A DNA stretch of 64,000 nt from Azoarcus sp. GTDB taxonomy: Bacteria; Pseudomonadota; Gammaproteobacteria; Burkholderiales; Rhodocyclaceae. Of this stretch, positions 41,202 to 52,693 are shown piece by piece (within the stretch, counting starts at the first letter, position 1; each line of letters opens with the position of its first letter). The DNA is taken from assembly GCA_030656215.1 (NCBI GenBank), contig JAUSOD010000010.1:1-64000 (forward strand), written 5' to 3'. A program made the position numbers and the translations under genes. The notes below the pieces were generated by a model. It did not search any database. It was not told where the DNA came from and worked only from the letters and a program-made list of their open reading frames with translations.

Positions 41202-43112
41202 ATGCTCTATCCCACCCGTTTCGATGTCATCGTAGTCGGCGGCGGTCATGCCGGGACCGAGGCTGCGCTCGCCGCGGCGCGCATGGGCGCGCAGACCCTG
41301 CTGCTGACCCACAATATCGAGACGCTGGGGCAGATGAGTTGCAATCCCTCGATCGGGGGCATCGGCAAGGGCCACCTGGTCAAGGAGGTCGATGCGCTCG
41401 GCGGCGCGATGGCTGCCGCCACCGACGAGGGCGGGATCCAGTTCCGCATCCTCAACGCGTCCAAGGGCCCGGCGGTGCGCGCCACCCGTGCCCAGGCCGA
41501 CCGCGTGCTGTACAAGGCGGCGATCCGCAAGCGGCTGGAAAACCAGCCCAATCTGTGGCTGTTCCAGCAGGCGGTGGACGACCTCTCCGTGGTTGGCGAC
41601 CGGGTCACCGGCGTTGTCACCCAGATCGGCTTGCGCTTCGAGGCGCCCACGGTGGTGCTCACCGCCGGCACCTTCCTCAATGGGCTGATTCACGTCGGAA
41701 TGCAGCATTACCCGGCCGGCCGCGCGGGTGACCCGCCGGCGATCTCGCTCGGCCAGCGCCTGAAGGAACTTGCGCTGCCGCAGGGCCGGCTCAAGACTGG
41801 CACTCCGCCGCGGCTCGATGCGCGCACCATCGATTTCTCGGTGATGACGGTGCAGCCGGGCGACGACCCGGTGCCGGTGTTCAGCTTTCTCGGCTCGGCC
41901 AGCCAGCACCCGGCGCAGCTGCCATGCTGGATGACCAGCACCAACGAACGCACTCACGACGTGATCCGCGCCAACCTCGATCGCTCGCCGATGTATTCCG
42001 GAGTGATCGAGGGCGTCGGGCCGCGCTACTGCCCGTCGATCGAGGACAAGATCCACCGCTTCGCCGACAAGGATAGCCACAACATCTTCCTCGAGCCGGA
42101 AGGGCTGGAGACGCACGAGATCTACCCCAACGGAATTTCCACCTCACTGCCTTTCGATGTGCAGCTGCAGGTCGTGCGCAGTATCCGTGGCCTGGAAAAC
42201 GCGCACATTCTGCGCCCCGGCTACGCCATCGAATACGACTACTTCGACCCGCGCAACCTGAAGTCCTCGCTGGAAACGAAGTCGATCGGCGGGCTGTTCT
42301 TCGCCGGTCAGATCAACGGTACCACCGGCTACGAGGAAGCTGCCGCACAGGGCCTGCTCGCCGGCGCCAATGCCGCGCTGCAGGTGCAGGGGCGCGAGGC
42401 CTGGTGTCCGCGCCGCGACGAGGCCTATCTCGGCGTGCTGGTCGACGACCTCGTCACCCGCGGCGTGTCCGAGCCTTATCGCATGTTCACCTCGCGCGCC
42501 GAATACCGCCTGCAGCTGCGCGAGGACAATGCCGATCTGCGCCTGACCGAGAAGGGGCGCGAACTCGGCCTGGTGGACGACGTGCGCTGGGCGGCGTTCT
42601 GCACCAAACGCGAGGCGATCGAGCGCGAGATGGCGCGACTGAAGGCGGCCTGGGCGCGGCCGGAGGCGATCCCGGTGGAAGATCAGCAACGTGTGGTCGG
42701 CCAGTTGCTGGAGCGCGAATACCGCTACTTCGAACTGCTGCGTCGCCCCGAAGCGAGCTACGCTGCGCTGATGAGCCTGCCGGGGGCGCCGGACAACCCG
42801 GAAACCGATCCGCAAGTGGTCGAGCAGCTCGAGATCGCGGCCAAGTACCAAGGCTACATCGACCGCCAGCAGGACGAGGTGGCGCGCCAGCTGCAGGCCG
42901 AATCCACCGCGTTGCCGCCCGACCTCGACTACACCGAGGTGCGCGGCCTGTCCAAGGAAGTGCAGCAGCGCCTCAACCAGCACAAGCCAGAAACCATCGG
43001 TCAGGCCGGACGCATCCAGGGCATTACCCCGGCTGCAATCTCGCTGCTGCTGGTGTGGCTCAAGCGTCGCGATCTGGCGGCGCGGGCGGGTGTGGAGCGG
43101 CGTACCGCATGA
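41202..43112 (+). CDS. mnmG: tRNA uridine-5-carboxymethylaminomethyl modification enzyme MnmG (GidA)
   Basis: [83 protein letters not shown]. Confidence 0.98.
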   Translation: MLYPTRFDVIVVGGGHAGTEAALAAARMGAQTLLLTHNIETLGQMSCNPSIGGIGKGHLVKEVDALGGAMAAATDEGGIQFRILNASKGPAVRATRAQADRVLYKAAIRKRLENQPNLWLFQQAVDDLSVVGDRVTGVVTQIGLRFEAPTVVLTAGTFLNGLIHVGMQHYPAGRAGDPPAISLGQRLKELALPQGRLKTGTPPRLDARTIDFSVMTVQPGDDPVPVFSFLGSASQHPAQLPCWMTSTNERTHDVIRANLDRSPMYSGVIEGVGPRYCPSIEDKIHRFADKDSHNIFLEPEGLETHEIYPNGISTSLPFDVQLQVVRSIRGLENAHILRPGYAIEYDYFDPRNLKSSLETKSIGGLFFAGQINGTTGYEEAAAQGLLAGANAALQVQGREAWCPRRDEAYLGVLVDDLVTRGVSEPYRMFTSRAEYRLQLREDNADLRLTEKGRELGLVDDVRWAAFCTKREAIEREMARLKAAWARPEAIPVEDQQRVVGQLLEREYRYFELLRRPEASYAALMSLPGAPDNPETDPQVVEQLEIAAKYQGYIDRQQDEVARQLQAESTALPPDLDYTEVRGLSKEVQQRLNQHKPETIGQAGRIQGITPAAISLLLVWLKRRDLAARAGVERRTA

Positions 43113-43762
43113 GTGGCGCGCTCGCCCCCCACGCCGGTCAGCTGGCGGACGGCATTGCCGCGCTCGGCATGGTGCTGCCGCAGGAAACCGTCGATCGGCT
43201 GCTCGCCTTCGGCGAATTGCTGCTCAAGTGGAACCGGGTCTACAACCTCACGGCAATCCGCAATCCGCAGGAAGTCATCACCCACCACCTGCTCGATTCG
43301 CTGGCGGTGCTGCCGTGGGTGGGCACGCTGGGCAAGCTCGCCGATATCGGCTCGGGCGGCGGCCTGCCGGGCATACCGCTGGCCATTGTGCACAGCGGGC
43401 TGGTGGTGAGCTCGGTGGAGACGGTCAACAAGAAGGCCAGCTTTCAGCAACAGGCCAAGATCGAGCTTGGGCTGGGCAATTTCAGCGTGATCAACGCGCG
43501 GGTCGAGCAGGTGCAGCCCGATCGCCTGCCCGGTGGCGCGGCCGACGGCGTGATCTCGCGTGCTTTTTCCAGCCTTGCCGATTTCGCCCGGCTTTCCGGC
43601 CATCTGGTGGCCGAGGGCGGTGCGCTGTATGCGATGAAGGGCGTGCACCCGGCTGACGAGCTGGGTGCGCTGCCGGACGGCTGGGTACTGAGCGAAGTCC
43701 ATCCGCTCACCGTGCCGGGGCTGGGTGCCGAGCGCCACCTGCTGGTGATCCGGCGAGGATAG
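43109..43762 (+). CDS. rsmG: 16S rRNA (guanine527-N7)-methyltransferase RsmG (GidB)
   Basis: [71 protein letters not shown] overlap with mnmG. Confidence 0.97.
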   Translation: MSGALAPHAGQLADGIAALGMVLPQETVDRLLAFGELLLKWNRVYNLTAIRNPQEVITHHLLDSLAVLPWVGTLGKLADIGSGGGLPGIPLAIVHSGLVVSSVETVNKKASFQQQAKIELGLGNFSVINARVEQVQPDRLPGGAADGVISRAFSSLADFARLSGHLVAEGGALYAMKGVHPADELGALPDGWVLSEVHPLTVPGLGAERHLLVIRRG

Positions 43763-43879
43763 GCGAGACATGCCGATGAAATTGATTGCAGTACGCGTGC
43801 TGCGCCGCCGCATTGAACTACACTTCCGGACGTGCGCACCCCGCGTGCGTCCTGCAACCGGAATCCTCTGACCACGACC

Positions 43880-44650
43880 ATGGCGCGTATTTTTTGTGTG
43901 GCCAACCAGAAAGGTGGGGTCGGCAAGACCACCACCTGCGTCAACCTCGCCGCAGCCCTGCATCAGGCCGGTCAGCGCACGCTGCTCATCGACCTCGATC
44001 CGCAGGGTAATGCCACCATGGGTAGCGGGGTGGAGAAGCGCAGCCTCACGCAGTCGGTGTATCACCTGCTGGTCGGGCTGGCCGGGCTGGCCGAAGTGCG
44101 CCTCACGTCGTCGACCGGCGGCTACGACATCCTGCCGGCCAACCGCGATCTGGCCGGTGCCGAGATCGAGCTGGTCAATCTCGACAACCGCGAAAAGCGC
44201 CTGCGCGATGCGCTCAAGGTTTTCGATGCCGAATACGACTTCGTCCTGATCGACTGCCCGCCGTCGCTGTCGCTGCTCACCCTCAACGGTCTGTGCGCCT
44301 CGCATGGCGTGATCATCCCGATGCAGTGCGAATACTACGCGCTGGAAGGGCTGTCCGATCTGGTCAGCTCGATCAAGAAGGTGCACGCCAACCTCAACCG
44401 CGAACTCAAGATCATCGGCCTGCTGCGGGTGATGTTCGACCCGCGGGTGACCTTGCAGCAGCAGGTCTCGGCCCAGCTCGAGAGCCATTTCGGCGACAAG
44501 GTGTTCAGTGCGATCGTGCCGCGCAATGTGCGTCTGGCCGAAGCCCCCAGCCACGGCATGCCCGGCGTGGTGTTCGACAAATCGTCCAAGGGCGCCCAGG
44601 CATATTTGGCCTTCGCCGCCGAGATGATCGAGCGGGTGAAGACCCTGTGA
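43880..44650 (+). CDS. parA: Chromosome partitioning protein ParA/Soj
   Basis: MARIFCVANQKGGVGKTTTCVNLAAALHQAGQRTLLIDLDPQGNATMGSG; VLIDCPPSLSLLTLNGL. Confidence 0.97.
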   Translation: MARIFCVANQKGGVGKTTTCVNLAAALHQAGQRTLLIDLDPQGNATMGSGVEKRSLTQSVYHLLVGLAGLAEVRLTSSTGGYDILPANRDLAGAEIELVNLDNREKRLRDALKVFDAEYDFVLIDCPPSLSLLTLNGLCASHGVIIPMQCEYYALEGLSDLVSSIKKVHANLNRELKIIGLLRVMFDPRVTLQQQVSAQLESHFGDKVFSAIVPRNVRLAEAPSHGMPGVVFDKSSKGAQAYLAFAAEMIERVKTL

Positions 44651-44729
44651 GGTCTGCCATGATCCGGAGTGCAGCTTTGTTCCTCCTGCCGGAATCCCGT
44701 TCCGGTGCCACCGAACCGAAGACGGACGC

Positions 44730-45581
44730 ATGAGCCCACCCAAACTCAAAGGCCTCGGCCGCGGCCTGGATGCACTGCTGGCTGCCAACCGCGACGACGA
44801 AGCCGACAAGGGCGCGTTGCAGATGCTGTCGACCGACGCGCTGCAGCCCGGCAAGTACCAGCCGCGCACACGCATGGACCCCGGTTCGCTCGAGGAGCTG
44901 GCGGCGTCGATCAAGGCGCAGGGTGTGATGCAGCCCATTCTCGTGCGCTCGGTCGGCGAGGACGAGTACGAGATCATTGCCGGCGAGCGGCGCTGGCGCG
45001 CGGCGCAGATCGCCGGCCTGGACGAGGTGCCCTGCCTGGTGCGCGAGATCCCCGACGAAGCCGCCCTGGCGATGTCACTGATCGAGAACATCCAGCGCGA
45101 AGACCTCAATCCGCTCGAGGAAGCCGGCGGTATCCAGCGTCTGATCGACGAGTTCGCGATGACCCACCAGCAAGCGGCCGATGCGGTTGGCCGTTCGCGC
45201 CCGGCGGCCTCCAACCTGTTGCGCCTGCTCAACCTGGCGCGCCCGGTGCAGGAGCTGCTGATGGCCGGCGACATCGACATGGGCCACGCCCGGGCCTTGC
45301 TGCCGCTCGACGGCGCGAGTCAGATCCAGCTTGCCAACTTTGTGGCGGCCCGCCAGTTGTCGGTGCGCGACACCGAGCGCCTGGTACAGCACACGCTGAA
45401 CCCGCGGCCCAAGAAAGCGGCGCTCACGCCCGATCGCGACATCGTTCGGCTCGAAGAGGAAATCGCCGACGCCATCGGCGCCACGGTGAAGATCAAGGCC
45501 AACAAGAAGGGCGCTGGCGAGGTCACGATCCGCTTTGGCAGCCTCGATCAGCTCGATGGGCTGCTCGGCCGTCTGCGCTGA
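44730..45581 (+). CDS. parB: Chromosome partitioning protein ParB/Spo0J
   Basis: LKGLGRGLDALLA, QPGKYQPRTRMDPGSLEELAASIKAQGVMQPILVR, EIIAGERRWRAAQIAGL, SLIENIQREDLNPLEEA. Confidence 0.97.
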   Translation: MSPPKLKGLGRGLDALLAANRDDEADKGALQMLSTDALQPGKYQPRTRMDPGSLEELAASIKAQGVMQPILVRSVGEDEYEIIAGERRWRAAQIAGLDEVPCLVREIPDEAALAMSLIENIQREDLNPLEEAGGIQRLIDEFAMTHQQAADAVGRSRPAASNLLRLLNLARPVQELLMAGDIDMGHARALLPLDGASQIQLANFVAARQLSVRDTERLVQHTLNPRPKKAALTPDRDIVRLEEEIADAIGATVKIKANKKGAGEVTIRFGSLDQLDGLLGRLR

Positions 45582-45612
45582 ACCTGCAGCAGTCTCCGGC
45601 GCGGCCGGGGGC

Positions 45613-48423
45613 TCAGGTGCCCGCCGCCACCGCTTCGTTTTCGCCCCGTTTCGGTGGCAGTGGCGAGAAATAGCCGACGATCAGCAAGAGCAGGCCGGCG
45701 CCGATGAAGGACACGATGCGCGCCAGCGCCCCGCTGGCCGCCATGTCCACCAGGAACAACTTGATCACCACCGCGCCCATCAGGCCCGCACCTGCCAGCC
45801 ACATCATGCGGCTGACGCGGCGGCCGGCGAGCAGCATCAAACCCAGGCCGAGTACCGCCCAACATAGCGACAGGGTCGCCTGGGTGGTGTCCGAGGCGAG
45901 CAGGTCTGACAGATTCCACGCGACGCCGGTGGTGTGATGGACGGCGCGCAACAGCATACCGTTGAACGCGATGAATGCGGTCGCAGCGATTGCCGCCTGC
46001 AGGCGGACGAGCGGCCCGGCGTTGCGTTCCAGCACGTCGGCCGCGCGCTGCAGCCACCACGCAATCGCCCCCAGCGTGATGATCAGCACGACATCGAGCG
46101 GGTTCAGCAGCGGCACGTAGCGGAGTGGGCTCGCGTCGCCATTGCCCACCGTCTGCGCCGCTGCCGACCACAGCGCCAACGCGCCGGCCACGGGGGCCGC
46201 GGCCCACAGCAGGTAAGCGCTGCGCCAGTGCGACAACGGCCACCGGTCGCTGCGCGCGCGTTGCGCCAGCAGCGCAAGAACCAGCGCCGGTGGGAGGGCG
46301 AAGGCGGCAAGTTGCCAGCCCTCACCCACGACCAGGCTTGCCACCCGCTGGCCAATCTCCTGCGACAGGGCAAACGCCACCACCCACACCCCGGCAGCAT
46401 GGCCAAGCGTGAGCAGGGAGCGATCGAGCCGGCGGTGGTCGAGCCAGTCGTGGTCGAGCGCACGCAGGCAGACAACATGCAGTAGCAGGCCGAGCGGCCA
46501 CGCCAGCCAGCCAGCATGACCGGACGGCGGCACGCCGTAAGCGGTGGTTTGCGCCACCGCCAGGGTCATGCCTGCGAGTGGCAGCAAACCCGCACTGCAC
46601 AGCCCCGGCCACTGGAGGCGCGGGCACAGGCGGGTTGCCAGTGCCCCGCTCAGTGCGAACAACAGCAGTGCGGCGGTGGGCTGGTGGCCGGTGGCGAGGT
46701 GGGTGTCGATCTCTGCCCAGGCGCCGCCGAGCCACCACAGCCAGGCCCAGCCGAGCAGCACCTGACCCAGCGTGCGCAGGCGGGTGGTGGAATCGGTCTG
46801 GCGCTCGGCGCACCAGGCACTGAAGAATGCGGCCGCGGCAATCAGGGTGGTGCCAAGCAGTGCGCTGTTCATCAGCGCCGGGTTGCGCAGCGCAGGATGT
46901 TGCGCCAGGTCCGCGGCGAACAGCACGGCGGCGCCGGCCTGCAGCAACAGCCCCGCGGAGGCCGCGAGCCTGCGTTGCTGGCGCAGTCCCACCCACCATA
47001 GCGCTGCGCCTTCGAGCGCCCACGCCGCGGCGCTCCAGCGGCCGTCGAAGGCAAGCGGCAGGGCCAGGGTGAGAAAGGTGATGCCGAGCGCGGTGAAGCT
47101 TAGCACGAGCAGGCCGAGTGCCGGTTTGCCCAAGCGGTGCAGCGCGGCGGCGAGCAACAGGTAGAAAAGCCCGACCGCAGCGGCGCTCCACGCCAATGCA
47201 TGGGGCATGCCGAACACCAGTGCTGCCTGCAGCCCGAAACCGACCACCGGCACGCCGAACACCAGGGTGCCGTCCACCGGATCGTGCAGTGTCGGCGCAC
47301 GCTTCCACGCATAGGCCACGGCGGCGGCGACATACATCAGGAAGAACAGCACGAGGAAGGGTTCGGTGGTGGAAAAGTGCCACGGATCGTAAAAGCGCGC
47401 ACCCCAGGCCAGGCCGATGGCGAAGGTGAACACAAAGCCGGTGAGGTTGAGCCCGCGCCACGCCTTGCGCCACGCCAGCACCAGCACGCCGGCATTGAGG
47501 ATGGCGTAGTAGCCGAACAGCTGGACATGGCTGCCCTCGCCGGTCGACGCCAGAATGGGCGCGGCAAAGCCGCCGGCGGTGCCGATGATGGCCAGCGCCG
47601 GTGCGTCCTGGCGGATCGCAAGCACGGCGGCAACTGCGACCAGCGCGAGCATCAGGACGAAGGTGGCGCCCACCGGCAGGATGCCGTACAGCCGCAGCGC
47701 GGCGAAAGCGCTCAGGTAGAGCACCGCGATGCCGCCACCTTGCAGGCTCAGGCCGTAGCCGCGATTGCGCTCGCGCAGGCGCCAGCCGAGTGCGCCGAGC
47801 GCAAGGCCGAACAGGGCAATGCCCGCCAGCCGCAGTTCGGGTGGGAGCATCGCGTGTTCGACCGCGTAGCGGGCGAGGAAGGCGAGGCCGAAGAACAGCA
47901 CCAGGATGCCGGCGCGAACGAGGGTGTTGCCACCAAACAGAAAGCTCCGACAGCGGGTGTAGAGCGCGTCGAGGTCGACGCCGCCGGCAGGTTTGGCGCC
48001 GGCCGTGGGGTGTGCGGGTGACTGGTGCGGCGCGTGGGCCGGGTCTGCGCCATGGGGGGCAGGGGCCTCGGTCTGGCCAGTCGGGGTGGTGTTGTGCGCC
48101 ACCACCGCGGTCTCGGGCGGGCGGGGGAGCTCGAGATCGAAGACAAGTTCGGTTGCCGTCGTGCCTTCGTGCCGGAGCGCAGTTTCGGCCGCGATCCGCG
48201 CGTCGTCGCCATTCGGAAGGCCGCGCTGTGCGAACTGCTCGGTCAGGGCCGCAAGCTCGTGCTCGAGTTTCGCGATCCGGCTTTCCTGGTGCGCAATGGA
48301 TGCCATGCGCTCCTTGCGCAGGCTGGCGATCATGGCACCGAGGACCGCGCCGGCAACGGCGCCGCCGGCACCGTCCATCAGGCCAAGCAGCGCGCCAGCC
48401 AGGATCCACAGCAAGATATTCAC
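45613..48423 (-). CDS. DUF2339 polytopic membrane protein
   Basis: 936 aa; N-terminal coiled-coil, LDALYTRCRSFLFGGNTLVRAGILVLFFGLAFLARYAVEHAMLPPELRLAGIALFGLALGALGWRLRERNRGYGLSLQGGGIAVLYLSAFAA; many TM helices. Confidence 0.9.
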   Translation of the reverse strand: MNILLWILAGALLGLMDGAGGAVAGAVLGAMIASLRKERMASIAHQESRIAKLEHELAALTEQFAQRGLPNGDDARIAAETALRHEGTTATELVFDLELPRPPETAVVAHNTTPTGQTEAPAPHGADPAHAPHQSPAHPTAGAKPAGGVDLDALYTRCRSFLFGGNTLVRAGILVLFFGLAFLARYAVEHAMLPPELRLAGIALFGLALGALGWRLRERNRGYGLSLQGGGIAVLYLSAFAALRLYGILPVGATFVLMLALVAVAAVLAIRQDAPALAIIGTAGGFAAPILASTGEGSHVQLFGYYAILNAGVLVLAWRKAWRGLNLTGFVFTFAIGLAWGARFYDPWHFSTTEPFLVLFFLMYVAAAVAYAWKRAPTLHDPVDGTLVFGVPVVGFGLQAALVFGMPHALAWSAAAVGLFYLLLAAALHRLGKPALGLLVLSFTALGITFLTLALPLAFDGRWSAAAWALEGAALWWVGLRQQRRLAASAGLLLQAGAAVLFAADLAQHPALRNPALMNSALLGTTLIAAAAFFSAWCAERQTDSTTRLRTLGQVLLGWAWLWWLGGAWAEIDTHLATGHQPTAALLLFALSGALATRLCPRLQWPGLCSAGLLPLAGMTLAVAQTTAYGVPPSGHAGWLAWPLGLLLHVVCLRALDHDWLDHRRLDRSLLTLGHAAGVWVVAFALSQEIGQRVASLVVGEGWQLAAFALPPALVLALLAQRARSDRWPLSHWRSAYLLWAAAPVAGALALWSAAAQTVGNGDASPLRYVPLLNPLDVVLIITLGAIAWWLQRAADVLERNAGPLVRLQAAIAATAFIAFNGMLLRAVHHTTGVAWNLSDLLASDTTQATLSLCWAVLGLGLMLLAGRRVSRMMWLAGAGLMGAVVIKLFLVDMAASGALARIVSFIGAGLLLLIVGYFSPLPPKRGENEAVAAGT

Positions 48424-48447
48424 CTCATGTACTCCGCGGTCGTGCGT

Positions 48448-50331
48448 TCAGCGCATATCGCCGCGCAGGGCGGTGACTTGCTGCTGCAGACGTTCGGGGG
48501 TGGCATCGAGCGCGGCCAGCGGTGCGGCCACGGCCAGCTCGATGCGGCTGAATACTCCGCGGTGCAGCAGGCGCGATAGCGCCGGCCCGTCCTTGCGCGA
48601 GAAGCTGCTGCCCCACAGGCCGCGCAGCGCCATCGGTACCACCGGCACCGGTGTGCGCTCGACGATGCGGCGGATGCCGGGGCGGAAAGGGTAAAGCTCG
48701 CCGGTGTCGGTGATCCGTCCTTCGGGAAAGATCGCCACCAGCTCGCCATTTTCGAGCGCACGGGCGGCCTCGTCGAAGGCGCGTTCCATCATCGCTCCGT
48801 CCTCCTTTGCCGAGGCAATCGGGATGGCGCGGCTCTCTCGGAATGCAAAGGACAGCAGCGGCATGCGGAAGATGCGGTGATCCATCACGAAGCGCACCGG
48901 GCGGCGGCTTGCGGCCATGATCACCAGCGCATCGACAAAGCTGACGTGGTTGCATACCAACACCGCCGGGCCGGTTGCCGGAATGTGCTCGATGCCCTTC
49001 ACTCTGAGCCGATAGACGGTGTGCACCAGCAGCCAGACCAGAAAGCGGAGCAGGAACTCGGGTACCAGGGTGTAGATGTATACCGCCACCACCGCATTGA
49101 GTGCCGCCGTGACCAGGAATAGCTGCGGCACGCTGAACCCGAGCGCGAGCAGGCCGGCGCCCATGCCCGCGGCGACGACCATGAAAAACGCATTGAGGAT
49201 GTTGTTGCCGGCGATGATGCGCGAGCGATGAGCGGGCTCGCTGCGGCTCTGGATCAGGGCATACAGGGGCACGATGAAGAAGCCGCCGAAGACCCCGATC
49301 GCCACCAGATCGGCCAGTACCCGCCAGGTGCCCGGCTCGGCGAGAATCTCGCCGAGTGCCAGCGGGCCGGCCGTTGCAGTGCTTGCCAACGCGCTGCTCC
49401 ACCACAGGTCGAGTGCGAACACGGATAGCCCGATCGAGCCCAGGGGCACCAGCCCGAGTTCCACGTGACCCCCGGACATCCGCTCGCACAACAGTGAGCC
49501 GATGCCGATGCCGACCGAGAACACGGCGAGCAGCAATACGACAGCGTGCTCGTTGCCGCCGAGCACGTCCTTGGCGTAGGCCGGAAACTGCGACAGGAAC
49601 ACCGCACCGTAGAACCAGAACCACGACACGCCAAGGATGGAGAGGAATACCGTCCGGTTGCGCCGGGTGAAGTTGAAATTGCGCCACGTTTCGGTGATCG
49701 GATTCCAGTTGATCCGCAGTGTCGGCGCAGCCGCCGCTGCGACCGGAATGCCCCGGCTGGAGAAATAGCCCAGCAGCGCGAGTACGACCACCGTGGCAGA
49801 CACCCAACCGATGCCGTGCTCGAGGCTGATCAGCAGCCCACCCGTCAGGGTGCCGATCAGGATCGCGAGAAAGGTGCCGGCTTCGACGATCGCATTACCA
49901 CCCACCAACTCGTCCTCACGCAGGTGTTGTGGCAGGATGGCGTACTTGACGGGGCCGAAAAGCGACGATTGTCCCCCCATCAGGAAAAGACAGATCAGCA
50001 TCAGGGCAAGCGACTGGAGCGCAAACGCAGCAGTGGCGAGCAGCATGATCACGACCTCAAGAAGCTTGGTGAACCGGATCAGCCGGCTCTTCTCGTATTT
50101 ATCGGCAATTTGTCCGGCGGTGGCCGAGAACAAGAAAAAGGGCAGGATGAAAATACCAGCGCACAGATTCACCAGTACGCCCGGTGACATGGTGGTGTAG
50201 CGTGTCGCCTGGAAAGTGAGCAGCACCACCAGTGCGTTCTTGTATACGTTATCGTTGAAGGCGCCGAGGAACTGGGTCAGGAAGAAAGGCAGGAAGCGCC
50301 GCAGCCGCATCAGGGCGAACTGATGACTCAT
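48448..50331 (-). CDS. MFS transporter fused to 1-acyl-glycerol-3-phosphate acyltransferase (LplT/Aas-like)
   Basis: MFS N-terminus FFLTQFLGAFNDNVYKNALVVLL; C-terminal PlsC motifs VCNHVSFVDALVI, FPEGRITDTGELYPFRPGI, PVPVVPMALRG. Confidence 0.9.
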   Translation of the reverse strand: MSHQFALMRLRRFLPFFLTQFLGAFNDNVYKNALVVLLTFQATRYTTMSPGVLVNLCAGIFILPFFLFSATAGQIADKYEKSRLIRFTKLLEVVIMLLATAAFALQSLALMLICLFLMGGQSSLFGPVKYAILPQHLREDELVGGNAIVEAGTFLAILIGTLTGGLLISLEHGIGWVSATVVVLALLGYFSSRGIPVAAAAAPTLRINWNPITETWRNFNFTRRNRTVFLSILGVSWFWFYGAVFLSQFPAYAKDVLGGNEHAVVLLLAVFSVGIGIGSLLCERMSGGHVELGLVPLGSIGLSVFALDLWWSSALASTATAGPLALGEILAEPGTWRVLADLVAIGVFGGFFIVPLYALIQSRSEPAHRSRIIAGNNILNAFFMVVAAGMGAGLLALGFSVPQLFLVTAALNAVVAVYIYTLVPEFLLRFLVWLLVHTVYRLRVKGIEHIPATGPAVLVCNHVSFVDALVIMAASRRPVRFVMDHRIFRMPLLSFAFRESRAIPIASAKEDGAMMERAFDEAARALENGELVAIFPEGRITDTGELYPFRPGIRRIVERTPVPVVPMALRGLWGSSFSRKDGPALSRLLHRGVFSRIELAVAAPLAALDATPERLQQQVTALRGDMR

Positions 50332-50520
50332 GCAATCCTCCATGGAGATCGTTATTCAGATGAGGGCCGCATCCATCATGCCGCCTGCGCCCACCAGATT
50401 GCCACACAATTCATGCAAAATAAGTCGTGGCGGGCGTGCTCCCGGAATGAGTACCAGGCGGGCTGGATGGCATGGGAGTAGCCAGAACTCATGTTTTCAT
50501 GTTGGGGATCCGGGGGCGAA

Positions 50521-50562
50521 CTTGTCAATATGGACAGTGATACGTCTTATATAAGTGACAAG
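50521..50562. promoter_or_regulatory. Candidate atp-operon promoter/operator with nested inverted repeats
   Basis: CTTGTCA (50521-50527) ... TGACAAG (50556-50562), enclosing palindrome CTTATATAAG (50546-50555); TTGTCA and the TATA-rich segment resemble -35/-10 elements. Confidence 0.4.
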
Positions 50563-50684
50563 ACCTGGAATGAGGAAAAATGCCATTTTGGCGCAAGGAT
50601 GGTTTGACTTTACTGCGGTTAACCCCTAGTATTGCCGGGATTTTTGGCGGTCACGGGTGTCTGTGGCTCGCTGGTGAGGAAAGG

Positions 50685-51026
50685 ATGCACAAGGCAGTTC
50701 TTCTGCAACTCGGCGCAACCATTCTGGCAACGGCCATTGCGGCCGTTTTTTTCGGGTTGCGTGGGGCAGTGTCGGCAGCATCCGGTGGGCTGGCCTGCGT
50801 GGTGCCCAGTTGGCTCTTCGCCTGGCGGCTCATGGTGACGACACGTCGCAAGGGCACTGCCACTGTGACTGCTTTTGTCGCAGGTGAGTTCATCAAACTC
50901 GCCTCGATCGTGGGATTACTGGGGTTGGTGTTGGCTTTGTATCCGGACGTCCATTGGGGCGCGCTGCTGATCGGGCTGATACTGGCACTGAAAGCGAATT
51001 TATTTGCATTTTTGGTAAAGACCTGA
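50685..51026 (+). CDS. atpI: ATP synthase subunit I
   Basis: [49 protein letters not shown]...; 113-aa membrane protein immediately before atpB. Confidence 0.88.
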   Translation: MHKAVLLQLGATILATAIAAVFFGLRGAVSAASGGLACVVPSWLFAWRLMVTTRRKGTATVTAFVAGEFIKLASIVGLLGLVLALYPDVHWGALLIGLILALKANLFAFLVKT

Positions 51027-51028
51027 CC

Positions 51029-51874
51029 ATGGCTGGAAACGCTCCCACTGCATCCGAGTACGTCGTTCATCACCTGACGCACCTCAACAATACCGGTCAC
51101 GCGCAAGCGAACATCGTCGACTGGAGTGTCATCAACCTCGATTCGATGTTCTATTCGATATCGATCGGCCTGCTCACCATCTTCATACTGTGGCTTGCTG
51201 CACGCAAAGCCACTTCAGGCGTGCCCGGGCGATTCCAGGGTTTCGTCGAGATGATGGTCGAGATGGTTGCCGATCAGGCGAAGGGCATCATCCACAGCGC
51301 TGAATCGCGAAAGTTCGTCGCCCCGATGGCGCTGACCGTATTCGTCTGGATCTTCCTGATGAACGCGATGGACTTGCTGCCGGTCGATCTGCTGCCGCGA
51401 ATCTGGGAAGGTGTTTACGCCGCTGGTGGTGGCGATCCGGCCCACGCCTACATGCGTGTGGTAGCCACCGCCGACTTGTCTGCTGCGCTCGGCATGTCCT
51501 GCGGTGTGCTGCTGTTGTGCATTTGGTACAACATCAAGATCAAGGGGCTGACGGGCTGGATTCACGAGCTCTTCACCGCACCGTTCGGTAGCCATCCCTT
51601 GCTGTATCCGGTCAATTTCCTGATGCAGATCATCGAATTTGTGGCCAAAACCGTTTCTCACGGCATGCGACTGTTCGGCAACATGTATGCTGGCGAGCTC
51701 GTGTTCATCCTGATTGCGCTGCTGGGCGGTACGGCTACCATGTTTGGCTTTGTTGGCCACATCGTCGCAGGCACCGTCTGGGCCATCTTCCACATCCTGA
51801 TCATCACCCTGCAGGCCTTCATCTTCATGATGCTGACCCTGGTGTACATCGGGCAGGCACACGAAAGTCACTAA
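51029..51874 (+). CDS. atpB: F0F1 ATP synthase subunit A
   Basis: [50 protein letters not shown]. Confidence 0.97.
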   Translation: MAGNAPTASEYVVHHLTHLNNTGHAQANIVDWSVINLDSMFYSISIGLLTIFILWLAARKATSGVPGRFQGFVEMMVEMVADQAKGIIHSAESRKFVAPMALTVFVWIFLMNAMDLLPVDLLPRIWEGVYAAGGGDPAHAYMRVVATADLSAALGMSCGVLLLCIWYNIKIKGLTGWIHELFTAPFGSHPLLYPVNFLMQIIEFVAKTVSHGMRLFGNMYAGELVFILIALLGGTATMFGFVGHIVAGTVWAIFHILIITLQAFIFMMLTLVYIGQAHESH

Positions 51875-51920
51875 CCGTTTTTTGCAGTACCTGGTTTTAA
51901 ACTCACTCATCTCTAACTAA

Positions 51921-52175
<255 letters not shown>

Positions 52176-52216
52176 TCGGTTCGACCTCCTCTCAACGTAC
52201 CTGAGGGCCAAGAACT

Positions 52217-52690
52217 GTGAATTTGAACGCAACCCTGATAGCCCAGCTCGTTGTGTTCTTCATTCTGGGATGGTTCACGATGAAATTCGTGTGGCCGCCC
52301 ATCATGAAGGCACTGGACGAACGCGCGACGAAAATCGCCGACGGGCTCACAGCTGCTGACAAGGCCAAGTCCGATCTGGCGCTTGCCGAGAAGAAAGTCG
52401 TCGAGGAACTGCGCAAGGCTCGCGAATCTGCGGGTGATGTGCGTACCTCTGCTGAAAAGCAGGCGAGCAAACTGATCGACGAAGCCCGTGCCGAAGCCAG
52501 CCGCATCATCACCCAGGCGCGTGAAGCCGCAGAAGCCGAAGCCGGCGTTGCTGCACAGCGTGCCAAGGAAGCCCTGCGCGACCAGGTCGCCCATCTGGCT
52601 GTTGCCGGAGCAGAGAAGATCCTGCGCCGCGAGATCAACACCCAGGTTCACGCCGAGTTGCTTGCCAACCTGAAACAGGAACTGCAATAA
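52217..52690 (+). CDS. atpF: F0F1 ATP synthase subunit B
   Basis: [44 protein letters not shown]...; long coiled-coil. Confidence 0.97.
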   Translation: MNLNATLIAQLVVFFILGWFTMKFVWPPIMKALDERATKIADGLTAADKAKSDLALAEKKVVEELRKARESAGDVRTSAEKQASKLIDEARAEASRIITQAREAAEAEAGVAAQRAKEALRDQVAHLAVAGAEKILRREINTQVHAELLANLKQELQ

Positions 52691-52693
52691 GTC

